From positions 1 through 21,554 of the forward strand of contig CAJWBY010000068.1 of the NCBI GenBank assembly GCA_913020705.1: DNA of 21,554 bases, in the 5' to 3' direction. Below are positions 1-8,234 of this stretch, in pieces (positions within the stretch are counted from its first letter, which is position 1; every line of letters starts with the position of its first letter). Position numbers and translations under genes: made by a program. The notes beneath the pieces were generated by a model. It searched no databases and had not been told where the DNA came from. It saw only the letters and a list, made by a program, of their open reading frames with translations. The stretch comes from an uncultured Colwellia sp. (lineage in GTDB: Bacteria; Pseudomonadota; Gammaproteobacteria; Enterobacterales; Alteromonadaceae).

Positions 1-726
1 TTTTTTACTACTCAGTTAGTTGCTGAAACGATCCGTATAACGAGCGGAGAATGGGAGCCATTCTTATCTAAGCATATATACAAATATGGCCTTGATTCTC
101 ATATAGTTACTGAAGCATTCAAGTTGGAAGGTATCAATGTAGAGTGGGGATTTTTCCCATGGCAACGATCTTATGCGAATGCTAAGAACAGTAATAGTTG
201 GGATGCATCTTGTTGTTGGTGGCCAGATGACGACACAAAGAACGAATTTTTAGTCAGTGATACGATTACTGAAACTTCTTTTGTTTTTTATCATCTTAAA
301 AGCTATCCGTTCCATTGGGACTCACTGAAAGATTTAAAAGATATAAAGATTGGAGGTACCTCTGAATATCATTATGGCAATGAGTTTATGAGTGCTATAG
401 AAGCAAAAGTATTAAATGTTGAATATACGTCAAAGGATGAGTTCAATTATAAAAAACTCTTGGCTGGCCGTATAGATATTTTCCCTAATGATCCCGCTGT
501 TGGCAATGCCCAAATTAGAAATAGTCTATCTCCTGAGGAGGCCAACCTCATTACTTATAGTCGTAAAAAATTCGGCGAAAGCACACTGCACTTAATAATG
601 AGTAAAAACAAAAGACGAAATAAATATTTCCTTGATAAATTTAATGCCGGTTTGAAAAAATTGAAAGCAAGTGGTCGATATCAAGAAATGTTAAAAGATT
701 TAGAAGCTGGAAAATATGATAACTGA
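1..726 (+). CDS. Periplasmic solute-binding protein, SBP_bac_3-like (5' end outside window)
   Basis: The frame is open from base 1 and reads straight into the first in-frame TTG at 124, so that TTG is not the real start; the gene begins left of the window. The first residues, FFTTQLVA then ETIRITSGEWEPF, look like the end of a signal peptide followed by the mature N-terminus of a family 3 (amino-acid type) solute-binding protein. Further family features are GFFPWQRSYANAK, a conserved aromatic stretch near the ligand pocket, and the C-terminal KASGRYQEMLKDLE helix, which resembles the usual 'dGtyxkIxxkw' ending. Roughly 241 codons are visible, close to full mature length. Such a protein would bind a small solute in the periplasm. 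A second member follows 215 bp downstream, and no permease or ATPase gene lies to the right, so transport versus sensing cannot be decided. A Cys-Cys pair (SCCWWPDD) is unusual for a periplasmic protein. Confidence 0.85.
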   Translation, partial: FFTTQLVAETIRITSGEWEPFLSKHIYKYGLDSHIVTEAFKLEGINVEWGFFPWQRSYANAKNSNSWDASCCWWPDDDTKNEFLVSDTITETSFVFYHLKSYPFHWDSLKDLKDIKIGGTSEYHYGNEFMSAIEAKVLNVEYTSKDEFNYKKLLAGRIDIFPNDPAVGNAQIRNSLSPEEANLITYSRKKFGESTLHLIMSKNKRRNKYFLDKFNAGLKKLKASGRYQEMLKDLEAGKYDN

Positions 727-941
727 TATTAATGTCTAAGATTAACCTTACACAATCTATTAAGGCACTGGTTGAATCCAAATATATTCCTTTGTTATTT
801 AATACACACTCAATTTTTTGAAATTTTAACCTTACCTTTTACCGCTCAAATTTTATTATCATGGCAAAACTTGATATGCTGGTAATACGCATAGAAGAAA
901 TTACGTAGTCCTTAGTCAATCAAAGTGGGAATAACGCAAAT

Positions 942-1688
942 ATGCAAAAAATATTCAAGCGAATCTCCGTAATATTAATTTTTATTCCCTTATTAAGTTA
1001 TGCAAATCAACTCGAGTTTGTTGCTGAAGAATTTCCACCATTTCACTTTTATGACGCTGATAAAAAACCTACAGGGGCATTAGTTGAAGTTATTGAAGCA
1101 TTAATGATACAAACTCAACTTTCAGGCATTGTAAAACTTATGCCATTTGCACGTAGTTTTGATTTAACATCAAAGAAAAAAAATACGTTCATGATATCTT
1201 TAATGAAAAGTACAGAACGAAAAAACCACTTTCAATGGGTTGGCCAGATTTATAAAAGTACCGCGTTTTTGGTAGGATTACGCAATCGTACTGACATCAA
1301 CCTTAGCAATATTGAAGACGCAAAATCATTTGTCGTGGGCACAATCCGTGGTTATCACTCGGAAAAATACTTGAGGAAAAATGGATTTACCACCCCAGAA
1401 AACCTCCATTTATCTGTTAACTATAAACATATGTGGAACATGTTATTCGGGCAGCGTATTGATTTCATTCTAACCAACTTTGTCGCAATAGACACCGAGA
1501 TGAAAAGTATTGGGCTCAAGAAAAAAGATATAAAAACGGTCTTAGCTCTTCATGATTTTCCAGGCGACCTTTTTATAGCAACAGGAGTGAATACTTCAAG
1601 TGAAACTGTTGCAGCTTTATCTGTGGGGTTGCAACAAATTAAAGCCGATGGAACCTATAGAAAGATCATGGACAAATGGGGATTATAA
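942..1688 (+). CDS. Periplasmic solute-binding protein, SBP_bac_3-like
   Basis: A 248-residue protein with a clear Sec signal peptide (basic MQKIFKR, hydrophobic core to about residue 19, likely cleavage after Ala21 in SYA/NQ). The mature part starts LEFVAEEFPPFHFYD, the typical first strand of family 3 solute-binding proteins, has the PFARSFD segment after the first lobe, and ends LQQIKADGTYRKIMDKWGL, the classic C-terminal helix. Length fits the family. It is a divergent paralogue of the protein cut by the left edge. No permease or ATPase is visible, whereas a TonB-dependent receptor and sensor kinases follow on the same strand, so it may deliver a ligand to a sensor; that is inference. The ATG at 942 was chosen for the signal peptide; the ribosome-binding site (GGGAA about 9 bases upstream) is weak. 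The ligand is not predictable from what can be read. Confidence 0.85.
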   Translation: MQKIFKRISVILIFIPLLSYANQLEFVAEEFPPFHFYDADKKPTGALVEVIEALMIQTQLSGIVKLMPFARSFDLTSKKKNTFMISLMKSTERKNHFQWVGQIYKSTAFLVGLRNRTDINLSNIEDAKSFVVGTIRGYHSEKYLRKNGFTTPENLHLSVNYKHMWNMLFGQRIDFILTNFVAIDTEMKSIGLKKKDIKTVLALHDFPGDLFIATGVNTSSETVAALSVGLQQIKADGTYRKIMDKWGL

Positions 1689-1730
1689 ATAACTTAAACT
1701 CAATATTTATTAAACTTTCTCACTGATAAG

Positions 1731-1758
1731 TTTAGTATTTTCATTCAAAAATACTAAA
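1731..1758 (+). terminator. AT-rich hairpin, possible weak terminator
   Basis: TTTAGTATTTT (1731-1741) and AAAATACTAAA (1748-1758) form a perfect 11-bp inverted repeat with a 6-base loop, 43 bases after the second solute-binding protein gene. There is no T-run after it on either strand and the stem is nearly all A-T, so it would be a poor intrinsic terminator; it could equally be a regulatory site for the receptor gene downstream. Confidence 0.3.
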
Positions 1759-1847
1759 GAACGAATAAATATCAACCCAAACAACCACGATTCAGACTCC
1801 AAAAAAAACATCAAACCCTTCATTCAATTTCAAATGTGCTATATTTT

Positions 1848-1853
1848 TATAAT
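1848..1853 (+). promoter_or_regulatory. Candidate -10 box for the TonB receptor/kinase operon
   Basis: A perfect TATAAT hexamer lies 29 bases before the ATG at 1883. No good -35 hexamer stands 16-18 bp upstream (TCAATT is the nearest at that spacing), so it is only a candidate. No Fur-box-like palindrome was seen by eye between 1689 and 1882, in contrast to the feo promoter in this window. Confidence 0.3.
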
Positions 1854-1882
1854 GAATTTAATTATTTGGCTTTAAATATTAG

Positions 1883-4120
1883 ATGCTTCAAAAAAACTTC
1901 ATTTTTACTTTACTGTATTTATCTGTGTTCAATATTCAAGCACAAGAGAAAAACTTAGAAATAATTGAAGTGACTACTCAGTTTAAGCATGAAAACGTCC
2001 AAAAAATACCTATTTCTTTGTCTATTTTAAGCAGTGAAGTACTCATTAGCCAAGATATAAGCGACGCAACCAACATTGCTCATATTTCACCCGGCGTATC
2101 ATTCGCAGAATTCGCCCCGGGGCAAGGATATATGTCAATCAGAGGTATACTCTCTGTCGAAGATGGCGCGAGTATGGATAACTCTGTGGTTGTGTTAATA
2201 GATGGTATATATGTTGGAAGACTTGCACATATTAACTTTGATCTTTTCGAAATTGAGCGTGTAGAAGTTTTACGAGGCCCTCAGGGAACGCTATTTGGCA
2301 GGAATGCTATTGGCGGTGCCATTAATATTATTACTAAACAACCGGATAGTGAATATTCACTCAACCTATCGCTGACCAAAGGTAATTATGGGGCGACCCG
2401 ATATAGCGGTGTAATTACAGGTTCACTCACCGAGAAATTAACGGCGAAGTTAAGTTTGAATCACCGAGAACATGATGGCTATACGCGTAATGTTGTTTTA
2501 AATGAAGATAATCAGACCGAAGATACTGACACCATAAGGCTACAATTAGCTTATGCTTTAAATAACAGTCAATGGCAACTTATGTATGAACGTCATAACG
2601 ATGACCGTTTAGACATGGGGAGAACCCCTGTCATCAACGGTAATTTTGACTATATACAGACATGGGAATCATTAGGAGGGAAAGCGTTTAAATCAACATC
2701 TCCTATCTCCGGTTTTTCAAAACGTGATAATGAAAGCATTGGTATTCAAGGTAATATTGATTTTTCATCAGGAAAATTAACGGCTATTTTGGGCTGGAGA
2801 AATAATGTATCTGACTGGGAAATGGCAAGTGTAGGCGCACCTCTTGGTGGAAATCATTCATTAGCTGATGGTATTTATGGTGCTGACGTCAATGATGATA
2901 TTTTTGAAACCGTCAAACAAAAATCTGCAGAGTTACGTTGGACATCACAAATAAACACGTCATTAGATTATACGATAGGCGCTTTCTATCTATCAGAAAA
3001 AACCGAACGAATTGAACAATACAAGTTAGACTTTAATTCTCAAAACACTGGGCAATATACCTTAGGCAATGAAGTCACAGAACAGTATAACCAAACGAAT
3101 AGTTTTGCCATTTATTCACAGATTCATTGGGCATTAAGTCAAAACTGGAAAACAACTATTGGCGCAAGATATACAAGGGATATAAAAGATGCCGAATTTG
3201 TTACGCTTAATTGTGGACATCAAAATAATAACTTAGTGTTAACGAGCACTTGGTGTGACTCTGCTAAAGGCAGTTTAGGCATTCTCCAACAAACTTTTGA
3301 AACAAAAATCGATGAAGCTTGGAATGACTTTTCTCCCAAAATTTCATTACAGTATTTACCTGAAAAAAATTGGATGGCATATGCCAGTATTTCTAAAGGC
3401 TTTAAATCTGGTGGTTTTCCAGGCTCTCCTGGGTTAAAAGAAACTTCAGAAAAGTCGGTAGCTCCAGAGGAAGCCTTAAGCTACGAAATAGGCATTAAAT
3501 CTGATTGGGCTGAACAAACAGTTCGTATAAACACCAGTGTTTTTTATACTGACTATAAAAATTTACAAGTAACTTGGTTTGGTCCTTCAGAATTAAACCC
3601 TGAATTTGGCAGCTTTATTTCCACCAATATCACAAAGTCTGAAATATCAGGATTAGAGATTGAATTTCAACTTATTATCAATGATTACTTGTCGTTTGCA
3701 GGTAACTATTCCTATATTGACTCCACAATCAATGATTTTATTATTCCAACTTTCGGTAGTGAACTTGATCTCAGTGGCTCTTCATTGCGACAAGCGCCAA
3801 AAAATAAAGCGTATCTTTCTGCTGATTTCGTTATGCCAACCGCAGACAACGACAGTGTATTATTTAACATAAATTATCAATATACGGATGAGCAACTGGG
3901 TGACTACATTAACCAAAATGTAATTTTAGAGTCTCACGAGTTACTTAATGCGAGGTTAGCTTGGCGTTCCAATGATGAAAAGTATGAAATCTCTTTTTTA
4001 GCTAAGAACATATTAAACGAAACTTATATTTCTCATAATTATGTTATTGGTCCCGGTGTTATTGGTATTTGGGGAGCACCAAAAACCTACAATATTACTT
4101 TCAATATGCGATTTGAGTGA
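1883..4120 (+). CDS. TonB-dependent outer-membrane receptor
   Basis: A 745-residue protein with a signal peptide ([20 protein letters not shown], cleavage near residue 20) directly followed by a TonB-box-like stretch (EIIEVTTQ, about 26-33). The plug domain spans roughly 35-155 and carries the family signatures SIRG (85-88), [12 protein letters not shown] (102-113) and [20 protein letters not shown] (131-150). The remainder is the 22-strand barrel, with repeated alternating aromatic/polar segments such as [19 protein letters not shown], and it ends FNMRFE. It would import a bulky substrate through the outer membrane using TonB-ExbBD energy, none of which is encoded here. There is no N-terminal signalling (STN) domain and no sigma/anti-sigma pair nearby; instead a membrane hybrid kinase starts 11 bp after its stop, so co-transcription is likely. 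The substrate is unknown. The start has no strong Shine-Dalgarno sequence but is fixed by the signal peptide. Confidence 0.92.
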   Translation: MLQKNFIFTLLYLSVFNIQAQEKNLEIIEVTTQFKHENVQKIPISLSILSSEVLISQDISDATNIAHISPGVSFAEFAPGQGYMSIRGILSVEDGASMDNSVVVLIDGIYVGRLAHINFDLFEIERVEVLRGPQGTLFGRNAIGGAINIITKQPDSEYSLNLSLTKGNYGATRYSGVITGSLTEKLTAKLSLNHREHDGYTRNVVLNEDNQTEDTDTIRLQLAYALNNSQWQLMYERHNDDRLDMGRTPVINGNFDYIQTWESLGGKAFKSTSPISGFSKRDNESIGIQGNIDFSSGKLTAILGWRNNVSDWEMASVGAPLGGNHSLADGIYGADVNDDIFETVKQKSAELRWTSQINTSLDYTIGAFYLSEKTERIEQYKLDFNSQNTGQYTLGNEVTEQYNQTNSFAIYSQIHWALSQNWKTTIGARYTRDIKDAEFVTLNCGHQNNNLVLTSTWCDSAKGSLGILQQTFETKIDEAWNDFSPKISLQYLPEKNWMAYASISKGFKSGGFPGSPGLKETSEKSVAPEEALSYEIGIKSDWAEQTVRINTSVFYTDYKNLQVTWFGPSELNPEFGSFISTNITKSEISGLEIEFQLIINDYLSFAGNYSYIDSTINDFIIPTFGSELDLSGSSLRQAPKNKAYLSADFVMPTADNDSVLFNINYQYTDEQLGDYINQNVILESHELLNARLAWRSNDEKYEISFLAKNILNETYISHNYVIGPGVIGIWGAPKTYNITFNMRFE

Positions 4121-4131
4121 GCTAACTAACT

Positions 4132-6003
4132 ATGGAATTGTCAGATGTTATTAATATTGTAGGCATTACTGCCTATATACTGCTAACCATTTTCTTTTTA
4201 TGGGTATCTAGAGTTTCAAGTAGTTTTTCTAGAACTCACTATTGGCTAATTTCTGTATCATTAATGCTCTGTGGTCGGTTAAATTTATATTTTCTGCCTT
4301 CATTATTGGGCCCAGAAAACATACAAACTATTTATGCCCTTTTACTGACACTTGAAAAATATTTTTTAGTCCTTGGCTTACTTTATTTCATCGATAAGAA
4401 TGTTTCCAAAACACACATTCGTTATCTCTCTATATTTTCATTAACCATTCTGGCTGGCCTGATTACTTTTAATTACCTTTTTGACTTGAGCACCTTCTTT
4501 TTAATTTTATTTTCAACAACACAAGCCTTATATTTACTTATTATATCTATTATTTTATGGAAAAATCGTACAGGACGTTATACAAAAAATAAAAACCTCC
4601 TTATTATTGTTCTTATTATTTATGCTATTCATTGGATTACCTTCCCAGTAGCCCTTAATTATCCTATATGGTTATCTTATGGGTATTTATTTGGTAATAC
4701 TTTAAATTTAATTTTATATTTATCGTTGGCTTACCTTGTTGTCTATCGCTTTGAATATAGAATGCTTCAAGCCGAAAAATCAGCGCTTGCATTAGCTGAT
4801 GAAGCGGAAACTGCTAATCAAGCAAAAAGTGATTTTTTAGCGAATATGAGCCATGAGATTAGAACCCCAATGAATGGTGTTTATGGCATGTTAGAGCTAT
4901 TAAATAATGACCTACTAACAGATAAACAACACGAAAAAGTGAGCGTAGCATTACAATCGAGTAAAGGTTTATTAAAAATAATTAATGACATATTAGACTT
5001 TTCTAAAATCGAATCAGGAAAGTTAACATTTGAGAAAATTGACTTTGATTTAGTTGCTATGCTGGAAGAAGTAACGGGGGTTATGAATAATCTTGCAGAG
5101 AACAAGTCAATAAACTTAATCCTCGATACCTCTGAAATTACGAATAACAACGTAAGCTCAGATCCATTAAGAATCAAACAAGTCATCCTTAATATTATAG
5201 GTAATGCTATAAAGTTTACTGATTCAGGTGAAATTGTAATTAAGGCGAGTATAGAAGAAAACGACCAAGGAGCATTATTTACTTGCTCTATTACCGACAC
5301 TGGCTTGGGTATAGAACCAAATAAAATTGACGCAATATTTGGTTCATTCAGTCAAGCAGATACTTCTACAACTCGCCACTACGGTGGAACTGGACTTGGT
5401 TTATCTATTTCAAAACGCTTGTGTAACATGTTAGACGGAAATATCACTGTAACCAGTGAATTCGGCGTAGGCAGTTGCTTTACAATCAGATTACCTTTAA
5501 CTCTCTGTAAAAAAGAACAAAAGACTATTTCTCAGTCAATACCAGACCCTGTTGAAAAGAGAGTTATTGATCTCCCCTCTGTTGAAATATCTATTCCAAA
5601 ATGGTCATCTGAAACAAAAATATTATTGGTGGAAGATAATAGAATTAATCAGATAGTCGCTAAACAAATGCTTAAACATTTTAATTTGGCGTGTGATATA
5701 GCGAATAATGGTTCAGAAGCTCTAGCGAAGCTAAAAGTATCTAGCCACATAAATATGCCATACACAATTGTATTAATGGATTGTCAAATGCCGGTAATGG
5801 ATGGTTATGAAACAACGATAAATATACGTTCGGGTGTTTGTGGTGAGTTGCATCAAGATATTCCCATCATTGCTATGACAGCGAATGCAATGACAGGTGA
5901 TAAAGAGAAATGTTTAGAGACTGGCATGAACGATTATTTTACTAAACCAATAGATCAAGAAGCAATATTCACTATTCTAAAAAAGTGGATAAAGCATGAA
6001 TAG
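4132..6003 (+). CDS. Membrane-bound hybrid histidine kinase (multi-TM sensor, HisKA, HATPase_c, REC)
   Basis: A 623-residue hybrid sensor kinase. The first ~205 residues are a run of about six or seven membrane segments (for example 5-25, 62-86, 97-118, 120-143, 153-172, 184-205) with almost no extracytoplasmic domain, suggesting sensing within or near the membrane. A short coiled linker (212-232) leads to HisKA with phospho-acceptor His241 in [13 protein letters not shown], then HATPase_c with the N-box around 354-358 (NIIGNA), DTGLGI (389-394) and [13 protein letters not shown] (418-430). The C-terminal receiver (496-620) has Glu501-Asp502, acceptor Asp550 ([12 protein letters not shown]) and Lys605 (FTKPID), so it looks competent. 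No HPt domain or DNA-binding output is present, so phosphotransfer must go to a partner elsewhere. It starts 11 bp after the TonB receptor and is probably in the same transcript; the signal sensed is unknown. Confidence 0.93.
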   Translation: MELSDVINIVGITAYILLTIFFLWVSRVSSSFSRTHYWLISVSLMLCGRLNLYFLPSLLGPENIQTIYALLLTLEKYFLVLGLLYFIDKNVSKTHIRYLSIFSLTILAGLITFNYLFDLSTFFLILFSTTQALYLLIISIILWKNRTGRYTKNKNLLIIVLIIYAIHWITFPVALNYPIWLSYGYLFGNTLNLILYLSLAYLVVYRFEYRMLQAEKSALALADEAETANQAKSDFLANMSHEIRTPMNGVYGMLELLNNDLLTDKQHEKVSVALQSSKGLLKIINDILDFSKIESGKLTFEKIDFDLVAMLEEVTGVMNNLAENKSINLILDTSEITNNNVSSDPLRIKQVILNIIGNAIKFTDSGEIVIKASIEENDQGALFTCSITDTGLGIEPNKIDAIFGSFSQADTSTTRHYGGTGLGLSISKRLCNMLDGNITVTSEFGVGSCFTIRLPLTLCKKEQKTISQSIPDPVEKRVIDLPSVEISIPKWSSETKILLVEDNRINQIVAKQMLKHFNLACDIANNGSEALAKLKVSSHINMPYTIVLMDCQMPVMDGYETTINIRSGVCGELHQDIPIIAMTANAMTGDKEKCLETGMNDYFTKPIDQEAIFTILKKWIKHE

Positions 6004-6080
6004 CATTTAATTTACATAGAGTTTTAGAACATAAAGTACTAGTATCATAATAATCGTCAAGTTTGAGTGTATTTGTACAA

Positions 6081-8129
6081 ATGTCAAAATTAGAACAAGC
6101 ATTGCCTAAAATAATCAAAAGTTTAAAGTCTACTTATGGTCGTGATTTTTTCAATGAAATAACATTACAACTCAACCAAATAACGGAGGCTGATTACACT
6201 TTTATAGCCCAAGTTGATTTCGAAGCTTTCACATCAAAAACCATTAGTTTAGTTGTAAAAAACCAACTAACCGATAATTTTGAATATCATTTAGACGATA
6301 CACCTTGCGCTATCCTCACCGAAAACAACGTTTGTTTGTACCCCAAAGAAATTTGTCGTTTATTCCCAAAAGATCAGCTTTTAATAGATATGAACATTGA
6401 AGGCTATGTAGGTGTTCCTTTGAATGACTCTCAAGGGCAAGTTATTGGTATTATCGTCGCTTTGCATGAAAATGAAATTAAAGATCCAGACTTTATTAAA
6501 ACCTTATTTGAGTTATTTTCAGGCAGAATTGCCGTAGAAATGGAAAGAAGAGTACAAGAAAACAATTTAAACCAACTCAATATAAAATTAGCCACTAAAG
6601 TAAATGAATTAATAAAAAGTGAAACTAAGCTATCACTCCACATACAAAACACTCCCTTAGGTTGCATAACATGGGATAGAAATTTATATTGCACCGAGTG
6701 GAATAAAGCCGCAGAAAAAATATTTGGCTACTCGTCGAATGAAGCAATAGGCAAACATGCGGCAGATCTGATTGTACCGCCAGAGTTTAGAGACGATATG
6801 AATCGAATATACGCCTCACTATTAAGTCAAACAGGTGGATATCAAAACTCAAATAAAAATGTAACAAAGGAAGGTAAAACGATTAAGTGTGATTGGTATA
6901 ATACGCCTATTGTCTCTGAAGACGGCACTGTTATAGGCGTCACTTCACTAACACAAGATACGACTGAACGAGATCTTAAGGAAGAATTACTGCGTAGAAG
7001 CCAAAAGATGGATGCTCTAGGCCTTTTAACCAGTGGCATTGCTCACGATCAAAACAACATGCTCGGTATTATTTCTGGATATAGCGACTTATTAAGCCTT
7101 AATTTAAATGAGCAACCTAAACTACTGAGTTATGTATCTCAAATACAGCAGGCGAGTATGCGAAGTGCCTCATTAATCAAAAAATTATTAGCTTTTTCCA
7201 AAAACAAGAGTCTTGCATCATCAAAACTTAATATCAACGACTTGTTATTAGAGCAACGAGATATGATGCAAAAAACAATAACTGTTGAAATTAATCTAGA
7301 TTTAGAGCTTGCTGATAATATATGGTCTGTATGGCTTGATAAAAACGATTTAGTCGATGCAATTATTAATTTAATTATTAATGCTATGCATGCAATGAAT
7401 AATGAAACGGCTATGCCCCACATCAAGATAGCAAGCAAAAATGTGACACTGAACGATTTAACCGCTAAAGATAAAGGAATTATTGCTGGTGACTATGTGA
7501 TGCTATCTGTTTCCGATAATGGCTGTGGAATAAACAATGAAATTAAAAAAAAGATATTTGACCCTTTTTTTTCAACAAAAGGTGATAAAGGCACTGGACT
7601 TGGTCTTTCACAAGTACTCACCTTTGTAAACAACTCAAAAGGTGGTATCTATCTAGAATCTCAACCTAACCTTGGGACGGAGTTCACATTATATTTTCCT
7701 CGCTACCAGAAATACGAAAACAAAATAATCGCAGTAGACGAGCAGGAAAACACTACAATTGAAGGTTCTGAGTCAATTCTTGTTGTTGATGACGAGGAAG
7801 GTTTAAGAGAATTAGCTGAAGAGTTTTTAACGATGGTTGGTTACACTGTTCACAGTGCCGATGGCCATAAAGAAGCGTTAGAAATCCTTAGTAATCATAA
7901 AATAGATTTAATGTTATCTGATGTAGTTATGCCAGAAATGAATGGTTATCAACTGTCATCAATAGTAAAAAAAGAATACCCTTCAGTAAAAATTCAATTA
8001 GTTAGCGGATATGCCGACTCAACAAACATTACTGATATAGATAAAAAATTGCATAAAAACCTAATACATAAACCTTATAGCTATCATGTACTAAAGAGTA
8101 AAATTAGAGAGTTACTTAACGATAATTAA
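6081..8129 (+). CDS. Soluble hybrid histidine kinase (GAF, PAS, HisKA, HATPase_c, REC)
   Basis: A 682-residue protein without membrane segments, counted from the ATG at 6081; an in-frame TTG at 6063 would add six residues but neither start has a clear ribosome-binding site. A GAF domain (about 20-155) is followed by a coiled segment and a PAS domain (about 184-297, WNKAAEKIFGYSSNEAIGK). HisKA has His322 in SGIAHDQNNMLGIISGY, the H-box style of kinases that normally read HDFNN. HATPase_c shows NLIINAMHAM, DNGCGI and GTGLGLS. The receiver (565-680) has VVDDEE, acceptor Asp614 (MLSDVVMPEMNGY) and Lys664 (HKPY). It would act in the cytoplasm on an intracellular cue. It lies 77 bp after the membrane kinase on the same strand, so the two may form a kinase pair; again there is no HPt or DNA-binding output domain in the window. 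Confidence 0.92.
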   Translation: MSKLEQALPKIIKSLKSTYGRDFFNEITLQLNQITEADYTFIAQVDFEAFTSKTISLVVKNQLTDNFEYHLDDTPCAILTENNVCLYPKEICRLFPKDQLLIDMNIEGYVGVPLNDSQGQVIGIIVALHENEIKDPDFIKTLFELFSGRIAVEMERRVQENNLNQLNIKLATKVNELIKSETKLSLHIQNTPLGCITWDRNLYCTEWNKAAEKIFGYSSNEAIGKHAADLIVPPEFRDDMNRIYASLLSQTGGYQNSNKNVTKEGKTIKCDWYNTPIVSEDGTVIGVTSLTQDTTERDLKEELLRRSQKMDALGLLTSGIAHDQNNMLGIISGYSDLLSLNLNEQPKLLSYVSQIQQASMRSASLIKKLLAFSKNKSLASSKLNINDLLLEQRDMMQKTITVEINLDLELADNIWSVWLDKNDLVDAIINLIINAMHAMNNETAMPHIKIASKNVTLNDLTAKDKGIIAGDYVMLSVSDNGCGINNEIKKKIFDPFFSTKGDKGTGLGLSQVLTFVNNSKGGIYLESQPNLGTEFTLYFPRYQKYENKIIAVDEQENTTIEGSESILVVDDEEGLRELAEEFLTMVGYTVHSADGHKEALEILSNHKIDLMLSDVVMPEMNGYQLSSIVKKEYPSVKIQLVSGYADSTNITDIDKKLHKNLIHKPYSYHVLKSKIRELLNDN

Positions 8130-8170
8130 TAGCAACGCTTACTATTATTCCCTATCAATCGTCGCAACCT

Positions 8171-8211
8171 TTTTAAATAAAAAAGTACCGATAAATAGTT
8201 TATCGGTACTT
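8171..8211 (-). terminator. Intrinsic terminator of feoAB
   Basis: A perfect 12-bp inverted repeat, AAGTACCGATAA (8183-8194) against TTATCGGTACTT (8200-8211), extendable by one pair to a 3-base loop, lies between the convergent kinase and feoB genes. Read on the minus strand it is followed by a T-rich tract (complement of 8171-8182), as expected for termination of feoB. The plus-strand side lacks a T-run, so it is weaker for the kinase operon. Confidence 0.85.
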
Positions 8212-8234
8212 AATAATCAAAAGTTTACTCGAAA

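Noticed and set aside
124..726. TTG at 124 as the start of the first solute-binding protein
   Set aside because: The same frame is open and conserved from base 1, including the mature N-terminal strand and the end of a signal peptide.
4881..5300. Minus-strand open frame inside the membrane kinase gene
   Set aside because: It lies opposite strongly conserved HisKA/HATPase coding sequence and its translation resembles no protein family.
7139..7438. Minus-strand open frame inside the second kinase gene
   Set aside because: It is antisense to conserved kinase domains, with no ribosome-binding site or family signature.
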